A stretch of 64,000 nt of DNA from Candidatus Binatia bacterium (GTDB taxonomy: Bacteria > Desulfobacterota > Binatia > Bin18), in contig JAJDTY010000064.1 in the NCBI GenBank assembly GCA_022826945.1, forward strand, positions 62,001 through 126,000. The letters run 5' to 3'. The position numbers and the translations under genes were made by a program. Positions 55,136-63,667 of the stretch are shown in pieces (position 1 is the stretch's first letter; each line of letters starts with the position of its first letter). Under the pieces are notes generated by a model, which was given only the letters and a program-made list of their open reading frames with translations, did not search any database and was not told the DNA's origin.

Positions 55136-56827
55136 TTAGCGATCCGTACTGCGCAACACCTGTCCGGGTAAGCCTCCCTGATATTCGTCATCCTGATACA
55201 GGACTTGGCCGGAGACGACCGTCGTCTTGATCCCTTTGGATTTGGCGACAAAACGTTTTCCGCCGCCGGGCAGGTCCCAGACATATTCCGGGTCTTTTGC
55301 ATCGACCGTATCAGGATCGAACAGCGTCAGGTCGGCCACTAGGCCCGGAGCAATGCGCCCCCGGTTGGGAATACCGAACAGATCGGCCGGGACTGAGGTC
55401 AGCCGCCGGACGCCTTCCTCAATGGTCAACACCTGGTTGTCCCGCACCCAGCGACCGAGCAGATAGGTCGCGTAACCCGCATCGCACAGCATATCCACAT
55501 GCGCCCCACCGTCTGACAGGCCGACCAGGAAGCGGGGATCACTGACCAAATTCTTCACCCCTTCGGGTTCAAAATTGAACGCCTGGAGGTCGAACAGCAA
55601 TTCCAGACGGTCGGCCACCGCTAGGTCGAGAAAGGCGTCAACCACGTCCTTGCCCTGGTCGCGGGCAATCTCGGCCACCGTCTTTTTGCTGGCGACATGT
55701 GGTTTGACCGTATCGCTGTGGGCATCAATCACGGTCATCCGACCCCACTGGCCACGAAAGATCCGGCGCGTATCCATCTCTTCGCGAAAGGCGTTGCGAA
55801 ACCCTGGGTCGGCGTAAATCTGCATCTGTTCTTCAACACTCTTGTTGAAAACGTGGTGCCAAGCCGAAAAAATAGCAAAGATAAACGGGTTCTGCATATT
55901 GAACTGAACCCGCAACGGGCGACAGGTGATCTGCGGCACGGCTTTGTCCCAACCGAGGATGGGTTGGACCTTCTCCACGGCATTCAGATAAGACTCTGGC
56001 TTACCCGGCTTATTGAACAGGGCCAGGAAGGTGACCGGACGCTGGCTTTCATCAACCAAGAATTTGAGTAGATCGTATTCGTCGTCCGAGACCTGTCCGA
56101 CATTGGTCCCGGTCAAGGCAATCTCGATTGTGCCACGTCCCTCTTCTTTCATGACCTGGCACAGCGCGCTCCACTCGGCCCGGCTGGCATTGCGACAGGC
56201 GAGCGGGCGGCCTTCAAAGCCAATATGGTTGTTGAGAATGGTGCTGGTCAGGCCAAACGCGCCGGCGCGCATGGCGGTGCGAAACAACCGTTGCATCTCG
56301 CCGATTTCGTCCGGGGTAGCTTCCCGCTCAAACGACTCTTCGCCCATCACATAGTGCCGCAGGGGCGTGAGGGCGGCTAACGAGGCTACGTTGATACCCA
56401 TGCCGCGCTTTTGCAGGACATCGAGGTATTCGGCGTGGGTTTCCCACTGCCAGTCAATGCCCCGCTCCATGACCTCGAACGGGATCGCTTCGACATTCAC
56501 CAGATCCCACATGACAATATCACGGGCTTTGGGTCGAACCGGCGCAACACCCACCCCGCAGTTGCCCATCACCACCGTGGTAATGCCGTGCCAGGAGGAG
56601 CAGGTCACCAGGGGGTCCCAGGCGACTTGGGCATCGTAGTGGGTATGCGGATCAATAAACCCTGGGGCCAGCACCAAGCCGTCAGCATTGATTTTCTTTT
56701 GGGCCGCCTCGCCATTGCCCTTACCCACCGCGGCAATCAGGCCGTCTTTGACCGCCACATTGCCGTAGAAGCTTGGTGTGCCTGTACCGTCGCAGATGCG
56801 GGCGTTTTCAATAATCAGGTCGTACAT
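55136..56827 (-). CDS. N-acyl-D-amino-acid deacylase-like amidohydrolase
   Basis: 563 residues from ATG 56827 (GAGGAGG upstream); a frame extending to 56860 is less likely. DLIIENARICDGTGTPSFYG and LAPGFIDPHTHYDAQ give the small beta domain and the HxH metal site. GNCGVGVAP holds the cysteine ligand typical of D-aminoacylases, and GLSDGGAHVDMLCDAGYATY the catalytic Asp. Many members in uncultured bacteria hydrolyse N-acyl or cyclic amides of unknown identity. It follows the haem-oxygenase-fold gene by 33 bp on the same strand. Confidence 0.92.
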   Translation of the reverse strand: MYDLIIENARICDGTGTPSFYGNVAVKDGLIAAVGKGNGEAAQKKINADGLVLAPGFIDPHTHYDAQVAWDPLVTCSSWHGITTVVMGNCGVGVAPVRPKARDIVMWDLVNVEAIPFEVMERGIDWQWETHAEYLDVLQKRGMGINVASLAALTPLRHYVMGEESFEREATPDEIGEMQRLFRTAMRAGAFGLTSTILNNHIGFEGRPLACRNASRAEWSALCQVMKEEGRGTIEIALTGTNVGQVSDDEYDLLKFLVDESQRPVTFLALFNKPGKPESYLNAVEKVQPILGWDKAVPQITCRPLRVQFNMQNPFIFAIFSAWHHVFNKSVEEQMQIYADPGFRNAFREEMDTRRIFRGQWGRMTVIDAHSDTVKPHVASKKTVAEIARDQGKDVVDAFLDLAVADRLELLFDLQAFNFEPEGVKNLVSDPRFLVGLSDGGAHVDMLCDAGYATYLLGRWVRDNQVLTIEEGVRRLTSVPADLFGIPNRGRIAPGLVADLTLFDPDTVDAKDPEYVWDLPGGGKRFVAKSKGIKTTVVSGQVLYQDDEYQGGLPGQVLRSTDR

Positions 56828-56860
56828 GAATGATTCCTCCTCTTGACCAATCTTTCCCAA

Positions 56861-57601
56861 TCAATTCAGGTCAACCCGGACACCGGTATCCATGCCCATC
56901 GCAACCCGATACCCGCCTTCCTGAGCCGCCTGGAATTTTTCACACCACTCTGTGACGCTGTCTCGAATCTTCTGCTGCCGTTCGGTCGTGGTGGCATATT
57001 CACGCACCATGTCAAAAACGGGCTCGCCATGAGCTTCGGCCTCACCGGCATGCGCATAAAAGAATTCAAGGTCGTGCCTAGTCAGACCGTATTTTTCTTT
57101 GAGCGCGCCGACCAAGCCCTTCATGGAGTCATCGCTGCGCGTCTCACCGCCAATCGACATGGCCGCCAAGGTGACTAGGCCGTACTCCTTCCGGCCAAGC
57201 TCAATCACCCAGTCAACATAGGCAACTGACTCTTGGGCAACGACCGGTTGTCGCACTTCCTCCTCGGTAGCACCGAGCGCTTGAGCCAACCGCATGGACA
57301 GCATCCAGTGGGCGTCTTCCCCACGGCCCATAATCGTTTCTTCGTCAATCAGATTTTCAACAATATGACGACGGATTTTCCGATCCAGCGGCCCGAGGCC
57401 GGTATTCATAAAAATCCCACCAAAGGCCCGGATGTGCTGGCCAGTGACATAAAAGAGGTTGAGCGCCCATTTTTTCAGTTGCGGGTGAGACAGCTCCCCG
57501 GCCAGCAGGCCCTGATAAAAGCTGGGGCCAAGTAAGGGCTTTTCATCTTGGTGTTGGATATAGCCACGCAAATCAGCCAAAAAGGTATCAACTGTTGCCA
57601 T
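56861..57601 (-). CDS. Haem-oxygenase-fold (TENA/PqqC-like) protein, possible di-iron oxidase
   Basis: 246 residues, all helical. FYQGLLAGELSHPQLKKWAL and GQHIRAFGGIFMN are the PqqC/TENA start. NLIDEETIMGRGEDAHW supplies an acidic-His set and FFYAHAGEAEAHGEPVFDM a second, as expected in haem-oxygenase-like di-iron oxidases (HDO). Known members oxidise or cleave small N-containing metabolites, and TENA hydrolyses thiamine fragments. It leads a two-gene operon with the D-aminoacylase-like enzyme. Confidence 0.85.
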   Translation of the reverse strand: MATVDTFLADLRGYIQHQDEKPLLGPSFYQGLLAGELSHPQLKKWALNLFYVTGQHIRAFGGIFMNTGLGPLDRKIRRHIVENLIDEETIMGRGEDAHWMLSMRLAQALGATEEEVRQPVVAQESVAYVDWVIELGRKEYGLVTLAAMSIGGETRSDDSMKGLVGALKEKYGLTRHDLEFFYAHAGEAEAHGEPVFDMVREYATTTERQQKIRDSVTEWCEKFQAAQEGGYRVAMGMDTGVRVDLN

Positions 57602-57684
57602 GGATCCCCTCCTTCTCCCGTCATTATGTATCCCTTTGCAGGAGCGCCGCGCAAGAGAGAGTTTTTCCGCCGCGGATCAGGGAT

Positions 57685-58092
57685 TTACGGTTTACGGCTT
57701 CCCGCCGTGTCTACCCGCGACGGGTCGAGGCGAACAATGGTCGCGCCCCAACCGCCCGCCCCCACTGGCGCATCGGCAAAGTCTTTCACATAGGGTAGGC
57801 GAGCGAGCAGGGCACGAATACTCTCGCGCTGGACCCCCTTGCCTTTGCCGTGGATGAGACGCACTTGAGTAAACCCTTCGACGCAACATTCGCGTAGATA
57901 TCCCTCGACGACACTCCGGATTTCCTTGGGCGCAAAGGGATGGAGATCAATCACATCCTCAATAGGCATGACAATAGGATCGGGGAAAGGGTTGTCGTCG
58001 AGTTCTTCCGAGGCGGAGGGAGGTGGTGCTTTGTTTTTTTTTGCATGCGGGTTCTTTCTTGATATCGGTAGGAGAGCCCAGAGCGCACGCAT
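57685..58092 (-). CDS. Smr-domain protein
   Basis: 135 residues. After a short variable N-terminus (KKNKAPPPSASEELDDNPFP) the Smr fold is complete: VIDLHPFAPKEIRSVVEGYL, VRLIHGKGKGVQRESIRALL and a GGWGATIVRL end. The HGKGKG motif is the nuclease/DNA-contact loop of MutS2-type Smr domains. Stand-alone Smr proteins cut branched DNA or RNA on stalled ribosomes. The gene precedes no obvious partner. Confidence 0.93.
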   Translation of the reverse strand: MRALWALLPISRKNPHAKKNKAPPPSASEELDDNPFPDPIVMPIEDVIDLHPFAPKEIRSVVEGYLRECCVEGFTQVRLIHGKGKGVQRESIRALLARLPYVKDFADAPVGAGGWGATIVRLDPSRVDTAGSRKP

Positions 58093-58124
58093 TTTTTTCG
58101 ACCTGTTCTCTTTCTGGTCACCTG

Positions 58125-58739
58125 CTACCCAGCCTCCTCCCGCAGTACCATTTCAACCGACCAGCGCACTTCCTCTTCTTTGAAAAAGAGGGCACCGCGT
58201 TTTTTACGGGGTAGACGTTCGGCTATGCGTGGATAGCGCTGTTGCGCAGTTGTGAAGACCTCCCGCAGGATGCCGCGTGACTCAACAGACAGGTCCGTAT
58301 GAATGATGGTCAGGATGTACTGATGTTCAAGCAGGTGGGTGGTCAGCATTTCGACCAGAGCAATGCTCTCCCCATTCTGGACATCTTCGGCCTGTGGAAG
58401 CGCCTGCTCGGCCCAGTCGATATAATACCAGTACTGCTCCAATGCGACTCGGGCGGCGACCGTATCCTGGACGGTCAGCATGGCTTCGGCTTCTGCCAGT
58501 TTTTCCCGGGCAAAGCCGAGCGAGAGATCGACGACCTGTCGGGTGGTCATGGCCAGCCAGAGTTGTCCCACTTCGGACCAGGAATCGAGTTGATACCCCA
58601 CAGTGTCCGGCGTACGACCAGGCTCCGGCAGCCATTCGATATCACCAAAGGTTGTGACGAAACCGTGGCCGGCCACTGCCGGGGACGAAATGAAAAGAAG
58701 GCAGACGATCAGACCGTTTTGAAGGGAGCAGGATTTCAT
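58125..58739 (-). CDS. Exported protein of unknown function (DUF5667-like)
   Basis: 204 residues. Signal peptide (CSLQNGLIVCLLFISSPAVAG) followed by a helical protein: REKLAEAEAMLTVQDTVAAR, ALEQYWYYIDWAEQALPQA, and VEMLTTHLLEHQYILTIIHT. The layout (helices with a central his/tyr-rich stretch) is like DUF5667 proteins of the periplasm. It overlaps the upstream gene 58736-59800 by ATGA, so the two are co-translated and probably act together. Confidence 0.75.
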   Translation of the reverse strand: MKSCSLQNGLIVCLLFISSPAVAGHGFVTTFGDIEWLPEPGRTPDTVGYQLDSWSEVGQLWLAMTTRQVVDLSLGFAREKLAEAEAMLTVQDTVAARVALEQYWYYIDWAEQALPQAEDVQNGESIALVEMLTTHLLEHQYILTIIHTDLSVESRGILREVFTTAQQRYPRIAERLPRKKRGALFFKEEEVRWSVEMVLREEAG

Positions 58740-59800
58740 GACGTAACCTCCCGATCGGGTGTAGTGGGTCGTACGGATTCTTGCAGGATAGAATGAATCG
58801 TTGTATCTGCATCGTCTGTGTACTCGGTAACTGTGACCAGAAAATCAACCGGTAGATACTCGCCGTTGGGTGCTAATTCCAGGAAGACTTTATACACGCC
58901 AGCGGTGGGAAAGACGTGGTGCAGCGGTACGTCCGGGCCAAAATACTCCTGCTTTGCTGGGCGACTCATGAGTTGAGCCATGCGTCGGGCCATCTGGTCT
59001 GACGACATATTGTGACCACGCATGCCTTCCATAAGACGGGCCATCTCCGAGGTGTAGGTGTGCTGATGACCGAAATGCTCGCCGTCCAGACGCCAGCTTG
59101 CCATATGGACTTCGGTGCCGAGATAGAGATCCAAATTTCTGACCGGAACCCCCTCTGTGGAGGTGAGGCGACACACAATTTCGACCTCATGACCGGCAAT
59201 GGGCGGAGACGGCGACGTGCGTAAGGAAACGCGATACGAATCGAACTGTTTTTCCTGACGGAAATCGGGCTCGGGCGGCGGGCCGGACTCCCCCGTGACA
59301 GTGACAGTGAAGTGTTTGGTCCAGCTTCTATCCTTGTGAGTAAACTCATTGACAATGAGATACTCTCCCGCCTTGGGAAACGTATAGGGAAAATGAAACC
59401 GGGCACGCTGAAGGTCCTGGTCCGTGAGTGGAATATAGTCCTCATGGTGGGTGTGGGCAAAAGTGGATAAATCACGACTCACAATAAAGGTGTGGAGGGC
59501 TCGTTCGTGTAATATTTGCAGGTCAGCGACCGGTTGTTGTGTCTTGGTATGGGTCAGGTGAAAGGTCAGGGTTGTATCCTGACCAGCCTGCGGGGGCGTT
59601 GCCCCAAGGTCCAGTGTCAGGTGATATGGCCCGGCCGGTCGGGCTACCAGTCGGGAGTCTTCGCCACCCCAACATCCGCTCAGGCCGTACAACAAGAGAC
59701 CCAGCATTCCACTCCAGAGTACAACGTCCGGCCACAAGCCTGTTCTGAACCACGGCGAAGAAAAGAGAACCAGTGTAGACGGGGGGGCCGAATCCATCAC
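58736..59800 (-). CDS. Probable lipoprotein with YtkA/FixH-like repeats, unknown function
   Basis: 354 residues. LWSGMLGLLLYGLSGCWG looks like a lipobox (LSGC), so the real start may be ATG 59707 rather than the ATG pair near 59800. The mature part has two Ig-like domains; the motif HERALHTFIVSRDLSTFAHT with HTHHED, and LHHVFPTAGVYKVFLE, resemble secreted YtkA/FixH-type proteins seen near copper genes. Many His and Met (HMASW, HFGHQH) could bind metal. A copper link is inference. Overlaps the 58125 gene. Confidence 0.72.
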   Translation of the reverse strand: MMDSAPPSTLVLFSSPWFRTGLWPDVVLWSGMLGLLLYGLSGCWGGEDSRLVARPAGPYHLTLDLGATPPQAGQDTTLTFHLTHTKTQQPVADLQILHERALHTFIVSRDLSTFAHTHHEDYIPLTDQDLQRARFHFPYTFPKAGEYLIVNEFTHKDRSWTKHFTVTVTGESGPPPEPDFRQEKQFDSYRVSLRTSPSPPIAGHEVEIVCRLTSTEGVPVRNLDLYLGTEVHMASWRLDGEHFGHQHTYTSEMARLMEGMRGHNMSSDQMARRMAQLMSRPAKQEYFGPDVPLHHVFPTAGVYKVFLELAPNGEYLPVDFLVTVTEYTDDADTTIHSILQESVRPTTPDREVTS

Positions 59801-59866
59801 CGCTACGGTATAAAAAAATTGAGTATTTGTCGATGTTTAGCGCACTATTAAGGTTCTTGCTTTTCT

Positions 59867-60532
59867 GTGACCATTACTCTATACCGGGAGAAGCCCTTGG
59901 GGGTATACATCTCTTCTCAGCGAGAAGAGCACAGGGCTTTTCGGGTGGAAAGTGAACATATTATGTCTGTAGACCCACGGATGATCCATTTATACAGCTA
60001 TTACCGTGATGCCGAGTTACGGGGGGCGACGCTGCTCTTAAAATTGACCATGCGAGTCGAAAACATTGAGGCCCAAGTCAAATTGTCTCGGCATCTGGCT
60101 GACGAAACCCGCCACGCCTGGTTGTGGACGAAACGCATTACCGACCTGGGATATGAACCGGTCCATGTGGATGATGGCTACCAGACCCGCATTGGCAGAG
60201 CGGTTGGCATTCCTCGCTCGTTGATTGATCTTTTCGCGCTCACGGTCGTGGTCGAAGAGCGCGCCCAACGCCGCTATCTCGAACATGCCAAAAGGACAGA
60301 TGTCGATCCCGAGACGCTTGCTATCCTGCACGAAGTCACCAAAGATGAAAAATGGCATATCGGCTGGATCAAAAACGAGCTGAAAGAGATGGCAAGAGCA
60401 AACGGTGGGGAAGGAACGATGCGGGAAACCCTGCAACGCTACCGGGATATTGATCGACAGGTCGTCGCCGACCTAGTGGCCAAGGAACGGGAAGTGTTTG
60501 GCTTTTCGTTTTCTGATGCCCCAGCAGCGTAG
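59867..60532 (+). CDS. Ferritin-like four-helix (di-iron) protein
   Basis: 221 residues from GTG 59867; an ATG at 59963 (giving 189 residues) is a credible alternative because homology-like sequence begins at VDPRMIHLYSYYRDAELRG. Iron-ligand motifs are evident: RHLADETRHAWLW, VVVEERAQRRYLEHA and VTKDEKWHIGW (E..E..H sets). Such proteins oxidise or store iron, or are di-iron oxidases. No ribosome site is clear for either start. The acyltransferase follows after 26 bp. Confidence 0.85.
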   Translation: MTITLYREKPLGVYISSQREEHRAFRVESEHIMSVDPRMIHLYSYYRDAELRGATLLLKLTMRVENIEAQVKLSRHLADETRHAWLWTKRITDLGYEPVHVDDGYQTRIGRAVGIPRSLIDLFALTVVVEERAQRRYLEHAKRTDVDPETLAILHEVTKDEKWHIGWIKNELKEMARANGGEGTMRETLQRYRDIDRQVVADLVAKEREVFGFSFSDAPAA

Positions 60533-60558
60533 TCATCAGTCCAGTCTTTCTCGGAGTC

Positions 60559-61584
60559 ATGCCAGAAGGGATCAGAGGCGCGGTTCACGAGAGCGCTGAG
60601 CCTGCCCCCGCTGTTTCGCAACAGGATCGGCCCCGTCGTAAAAAACGTATTCGTCCGGCGCGTGAAAAAAGACATCTGCTTGCCCGGATCGAATATGTCT
60701 TGTTCCTGGCCGCCCTCGCCTTCTTTCGAGCCTTACCCTTTCGCCTCGCGTTTCGGGTCGGAGAAGGGATAGGCACCCTCCTCTATTGGATAGACCGGCC
60801 GCATCGTCGGGTGGGGCTCACGAATCTGGCCCTGGCTTTTCCGGCCAAAGATAAAGCGGAACGACACCGTATTTTGCGGGAAAGTTTTCGGAATCTTGGC
60901 CGCTTACTGGCTGAGTTCTGCCATCTGCGTTCTCTCACACCAGAGAATATCCGCGAGCGGGTACAGTTTGAGAACGAAGCCGAATGGCGTCAGCTTGTAG
61001 ACAACCTCCGTGCTACTGGTGCCCTGATTCTCACCGGACATTTTGGCAACTGGGAACTCTTCGCCCACGCGGCTGCGTGTTACGGGCTCCCCATACACAT
61101 CATCCATCGCCGTTTGCGTAATGTCTTTATTGAAAAGGTGTTGACCACCGAGCGCGAACGGGGCGGGACTAAAGTGATTAAGAAAACGACCGCCGGGATT
61201 GAGGTCTTTCGGGCGATTAAGAAAAAGAGCGCGGTTGTGGCCGCAGTTGATCAAAACGCCTCCGGGCGGATGGGCGTATTCGTGCCGTTTTTTTCACGCC
61301 TGGCCTCAACCTCAGCCGGCCTTGCCGGCTTGGCGCTGACAACCGGTGTCCCGGTTGTTCCGGCTTTTCTGGTTCGGGAAAACGGCTCGTGCCAGCATAA
61401 GATCGTGGTCTTACCGTTGATCGAGCCAGTTCGGACTGGTAACCAGGAAGAAGACATTCGCGCCACGACCGCAAAATTCACCGCCGTATTTCAGGCCATG
61501 GTCGAGCGCTACCCAGACCATTGGCTGTGGATACACAAGCGCTGGAAGCGTCGTCCAGATGGTGACACCCCCGTCTATCGCTAG
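60559..61584 (+). CDS. Lipid A biosynthesis lauroyl/acyl transferase (LpxL/HtrB type)
   Basis: 341 residues. The catalytic H-x4-E pair is H161 and E166 in GHFGNWELFAH. RVGLTNLALAFP, DQNASGRMGVFVPFF and RYPDHWLWIHKRWKRRP are family marks. A basic extension of about 38 residues precedes the first membrane helix (YVLFLAALAFF). It adds a secondary acyl chain to lipid A at the inner membrane, evidence for an LPS-bearing cell. LpxL versus LpxM cannot be decided. Confidence 0.93.
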   Translation: MPEGIRGAVHESAEPAPAVSQQDRPRRKKRIRPAREKRHLLARIEYVLFLAALAFFRALPFRLAFRVGEGIGTLLYWIDRPHRRVGLTNLALAFPAKDKAERHRILRESFRNLGRLLAEFCHLRSLTPENIRERVQFENEAEWRQLVDNLRATGALILTGHFGNWELFAHAAACYGLPIHIIHRRLRNVFIEKVLTTERERGGTKVIKKTTAGIEVFRAIKKKSAVVAAVDQNASGRMGVFVPFFSRLASTSAGLAGLALTTGVPVVPAFLVRENGSCQHKIVVLPLIEPVRTGNQEEDIRATTAKFTAVFQAMVERYPDHWLWIHKRWKRRPDGDTPVYR

Positions 61585-61604
61585 ACGTGCGCATGGAGGA
61601 AAAA

Positions 61605-61757
61605 ATGAAGAAGAGCCACGCCGGGCTCAGTGCCCTTGATATTTTAATTACGGTGCTTGTTCTGTCTGTCCTCTTGTTAGCGGCCGCCTATCAATTTGGC
61701 GCCTATGACGGATTGTCCGCTCAACCCACAGCCCAATCGGACGAAACGCAAGAATAG
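61605..61757 (+). CDS. 50-residue single-span peptide with prepilin-like N-terminus
   Basis: 50 residues, ATG preceded by GGAGG six bases upstream, 20 bp after the acyltransferase stop. The sequence starts MKKSHAG, then LSALDILITVLVLSVLLLAA, followed by a short polar tail (GAYDG...DETQE). The basic leader, a Gly and an acidic residue at +5 before a 20-residue hydrophobic helix recall type IV prepilin processing sites (G-F-x3-E), with Leu and Asp instead of Phe and Glu. There is no pilin globular domain. A plain small membrane protein is the simpler reading. Confidence 0.6.
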   Translation: MKKSHAGLSALDILITVLVLSVLLLAAAYQFGAYDGLSAQPTAQSDETQE

Positions 61758-61812
61758 AGACGTTGGCCCGGCGTCCCTGCCGGACCTGGGCATACACGTC
61801 CGTCTCGCCGGT

Positions 61813-62265
61813 CTACAGTTCAACCTGCTGCAATTCGACCTGAGAGGAAGCCAGTAACTCCTGTACGGTGTGGAGCTTATACGCCCTCTCGTAAAAGATA
61901 CGTCGGATACCGGTGTTCACCAGCACTTTGAGACAATGGATACACGGGGTGTGGGTGACATAGATATCTGCCCCACTGATATTGGTGCCGTTCTTTGCGG
62001 CTTGGGCAATGGCATTGATCTCTGCATGGATGGTCCGGTAGCAGTTCTGTTCGCTCTCCCCGGTCGGCGTCTTTGATTCGTAAATCAGGCAGCCAACCTC
62101 GGTGCAGTGGGGCTGTCCGGCTGGCGCACCGTTATAGCCCGTGGTCAGAATATTCCGCTCGCGGACAATAACCGCGCCAACTTTGGCGCGTTCACAGGTC
62201 GAACGCTCGGCCACTTGGCGCGTGATGGTCATGAAATATTGATCCCAGGAGAGGCGCTCGGTCAT
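61813..62265 (-). CDS. Deoxycytidylate deaminase
   Basis: 150 residues from ATG 62265; the longer frame to 62421 overlaps the protease gene. Zinc motif H80-A-E82 (TIHAEINAI) and PC108-xx-C111 (HTPCIHCLK). GAVIVRERNILTTGYNG and CYRTIHAE mark the dCMP-deaminase (ComEB-like) branch. It makes dUMP for dTMP synthesis. ATGA overlap with the upstream site-2 protease gene. Confidence 0.94.
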   Translation of the reverse strand: MTERLSWDQYFMTITRQVAERSTCERAKVGAVIVRERNILTTGYNGAPAGQPHCTEVGCLIYESKTPTGESEQNCYRTIHAEINAIAQAAKNGTNISGADIYVTHTPCIHCLKVLVNTGIRRIFYERAYKLHTVQELLASSQVELQQVEL

Positions 62266-63275
62266 GGCTGGTACACCAACGTCCAGGGGGGTAGGGCTGA
62301 CGACGGGGGTCGGTGTTCGAGTTGGTAGGCCACTGGAGTCACATCCTCCTGGGGTGGAAAATTTGCTGATATGGTGATGGGGACCGGCGTGAAAGTCAAG
62401 ACAAAAAGCCCGACGGTACACCAGCCATAGATGGTCCGCTTGCGATCCAGGGACAACACGTGGTCGGCTGTCGGCGGGTGGTCAATGCCTAAGACAGCTA
62501 ACAGGACAACCCACACAAACCAGCCTTGCCAGCCCTGAAAGCCCAGCACCAGAATAACCAGCAGAAAGGTGCGCGCTATCCAGCGGTGAACCGGCCCAAA
62601 GAGCGAGTACACCACATGGCCGCCGTCGAGCTGGCCAACCGGCAGGAGATTGAGAAAGGTGACAAACAGGCCGAACCAGCCGGCCAGCGCAATGGGATGA
62701 AGGATGACTCTGACCTCATCAGGGGTAACGCCAAGAACAAGCGTGATCAGAGCGGAAAACAGGACGGAGTCGCCCAGAATGATGCCACCCGAAAGTGGAT
62801 CGAGCGGTCGTACCTCGGATAGTGTCAGGCCAACGATCACCGCGGGAATGGCAAAGCAGACCCCGGCCCAGGGTCCGGCCGCGCCAATATCAAACAGTGC
62901 AGATCGGTTGGCTGGCGCCGATTTCATTCGAATGAACGCGCCAAAAGTCCCGACAAAGAACGGCGGACCGGGAATGAAGTACGGCAGGCTGGCCCAAACC
63001 CCGTGGATGCGGGCCAGGATGTAATGCCCCATCTCATGGCTGAGGAGGATAAGTAGTAAGGTGAGGGCAAACGGCAACCCCAATACCAGCGCAGACGGAT
63101 CACTGAGGGGGTCCCCACCCGCCTGAAAGGTTCCAGCGAGCGTTGTGGTCAAGAGGGTTGCCCCAAACAGGACGATATGAATGGGAGGTATGGTCCTGGG
63201 TGGAGTGGTCCGGGGAGACACAACCGATGACGGCAAATTCGGCGGGACAGAGTGATCGAACGATGGTTGCGTCAT
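62262..63275 (-). CDS. Site-2 protease (M50) family membrane metalloprotease
   Basis: 337 residues with about six or seven membrane spans. The zinc motif is HEMGH (80-84), the third ligand lies in LLPVGQLDGGHVVYSL. These marks define M50 proteases that cut membrane proteins within the bilayer (RseP/SpoIVFB relatives). No PDZ domain is visible between the motifs, so it is the short YdiL/plant-EGY-like form. Overlaps the thioesterase (ATGA) upstream and the deaminase downstream. Confidence 0.92.
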   Translation of the reverse strand: MTQPSFDHSVPPNLPSSVVSPRTTPPRTIPPIHIVLFGATLLTTTLAGTFQAGGDPLSDPSALVLGLPFALTLLLILLSHEMGHYILARIHGVWASLPYFIPGPPFFVGTFGAFIRMKSAPANRSALFDIGAAGPWAGVCFAIPAVIVGLTLSEVRPLDPLSGGIILGDSVLFSALITLVLGVTPDEVRVILHPIALAGWFGLFVTFLNLLPVGQLDGGHVVYSLFGPVHRWIARTFLLVILVLGFQGWQGWFVWVVLLAVLGIDHPPTADHVLSLDRKRTIYGWCTVGLFVLTFTPVPITISANFPPQEDVTPVAYQLEHRPPSSALPPWTLVYQP

Positions 63276-63667
63276 GCACTATATCCCAATTTATACGTGA
63301 CCAGCCCCTTGGCAATCCGCTCTCCGGTCGAGGTCGTGACATCGACCTCAATAAAGACAAGACTCCGTCCACGCCGCAGGACGCGGGCTTCAGCAATGAG
63401 ATCAACGGCGTGCGCCGCGGATAAATAGCTGACCGAGAGATCAGCAGTTGCACCGCGGGTAGCGCTCGGGTCGGCCTGCGACCAGGCCGCAATAACCCCG
63501 GCACTATCAATCAGGGTCGCAATGACCCCACCATGCACAACATCGCCGGCGGTCCGCAACTCAGACCTGAAGGGCAGGCTGAGACGGCAAAATTCCGGCG
63601 CCACCCTGTCAAGGTGAAAACCTAGTAGCACCTGAAATGGGTCAAGCTGAGGTTGGAAATCGGTCAC
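63272..63667 (-). CDS. PaaI-family hotdog-fold thioesterase
   Basis: 131 residues. DVVHGGVIATLIDSAGVIAA is the hotdog helix with the HGG motif, followed by TADLSVSYLSAAH and the ARVLRRGRSLVFIEVDVT strands. It probably hydrolyses acyl-CoA or aryl-CoA esters. Start overlaps the end of the gene to its right by 26 bp, so translation is coupled. First complete gene of the minus-strand run at the window end. Confidence 0.9.
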   Translation of the reverse strand: MTDFQPQLDPFQVLLGFHLDRVAPEFCRLSLPFRSELRTAGDVVHGGVIATLIDSAGVIAAWSQADPSATRGATADLSVSYLSAAHAVDLIAEARVLRRGRSLVFIEVDVTTSTGERIAKGLVTYKLGYSA

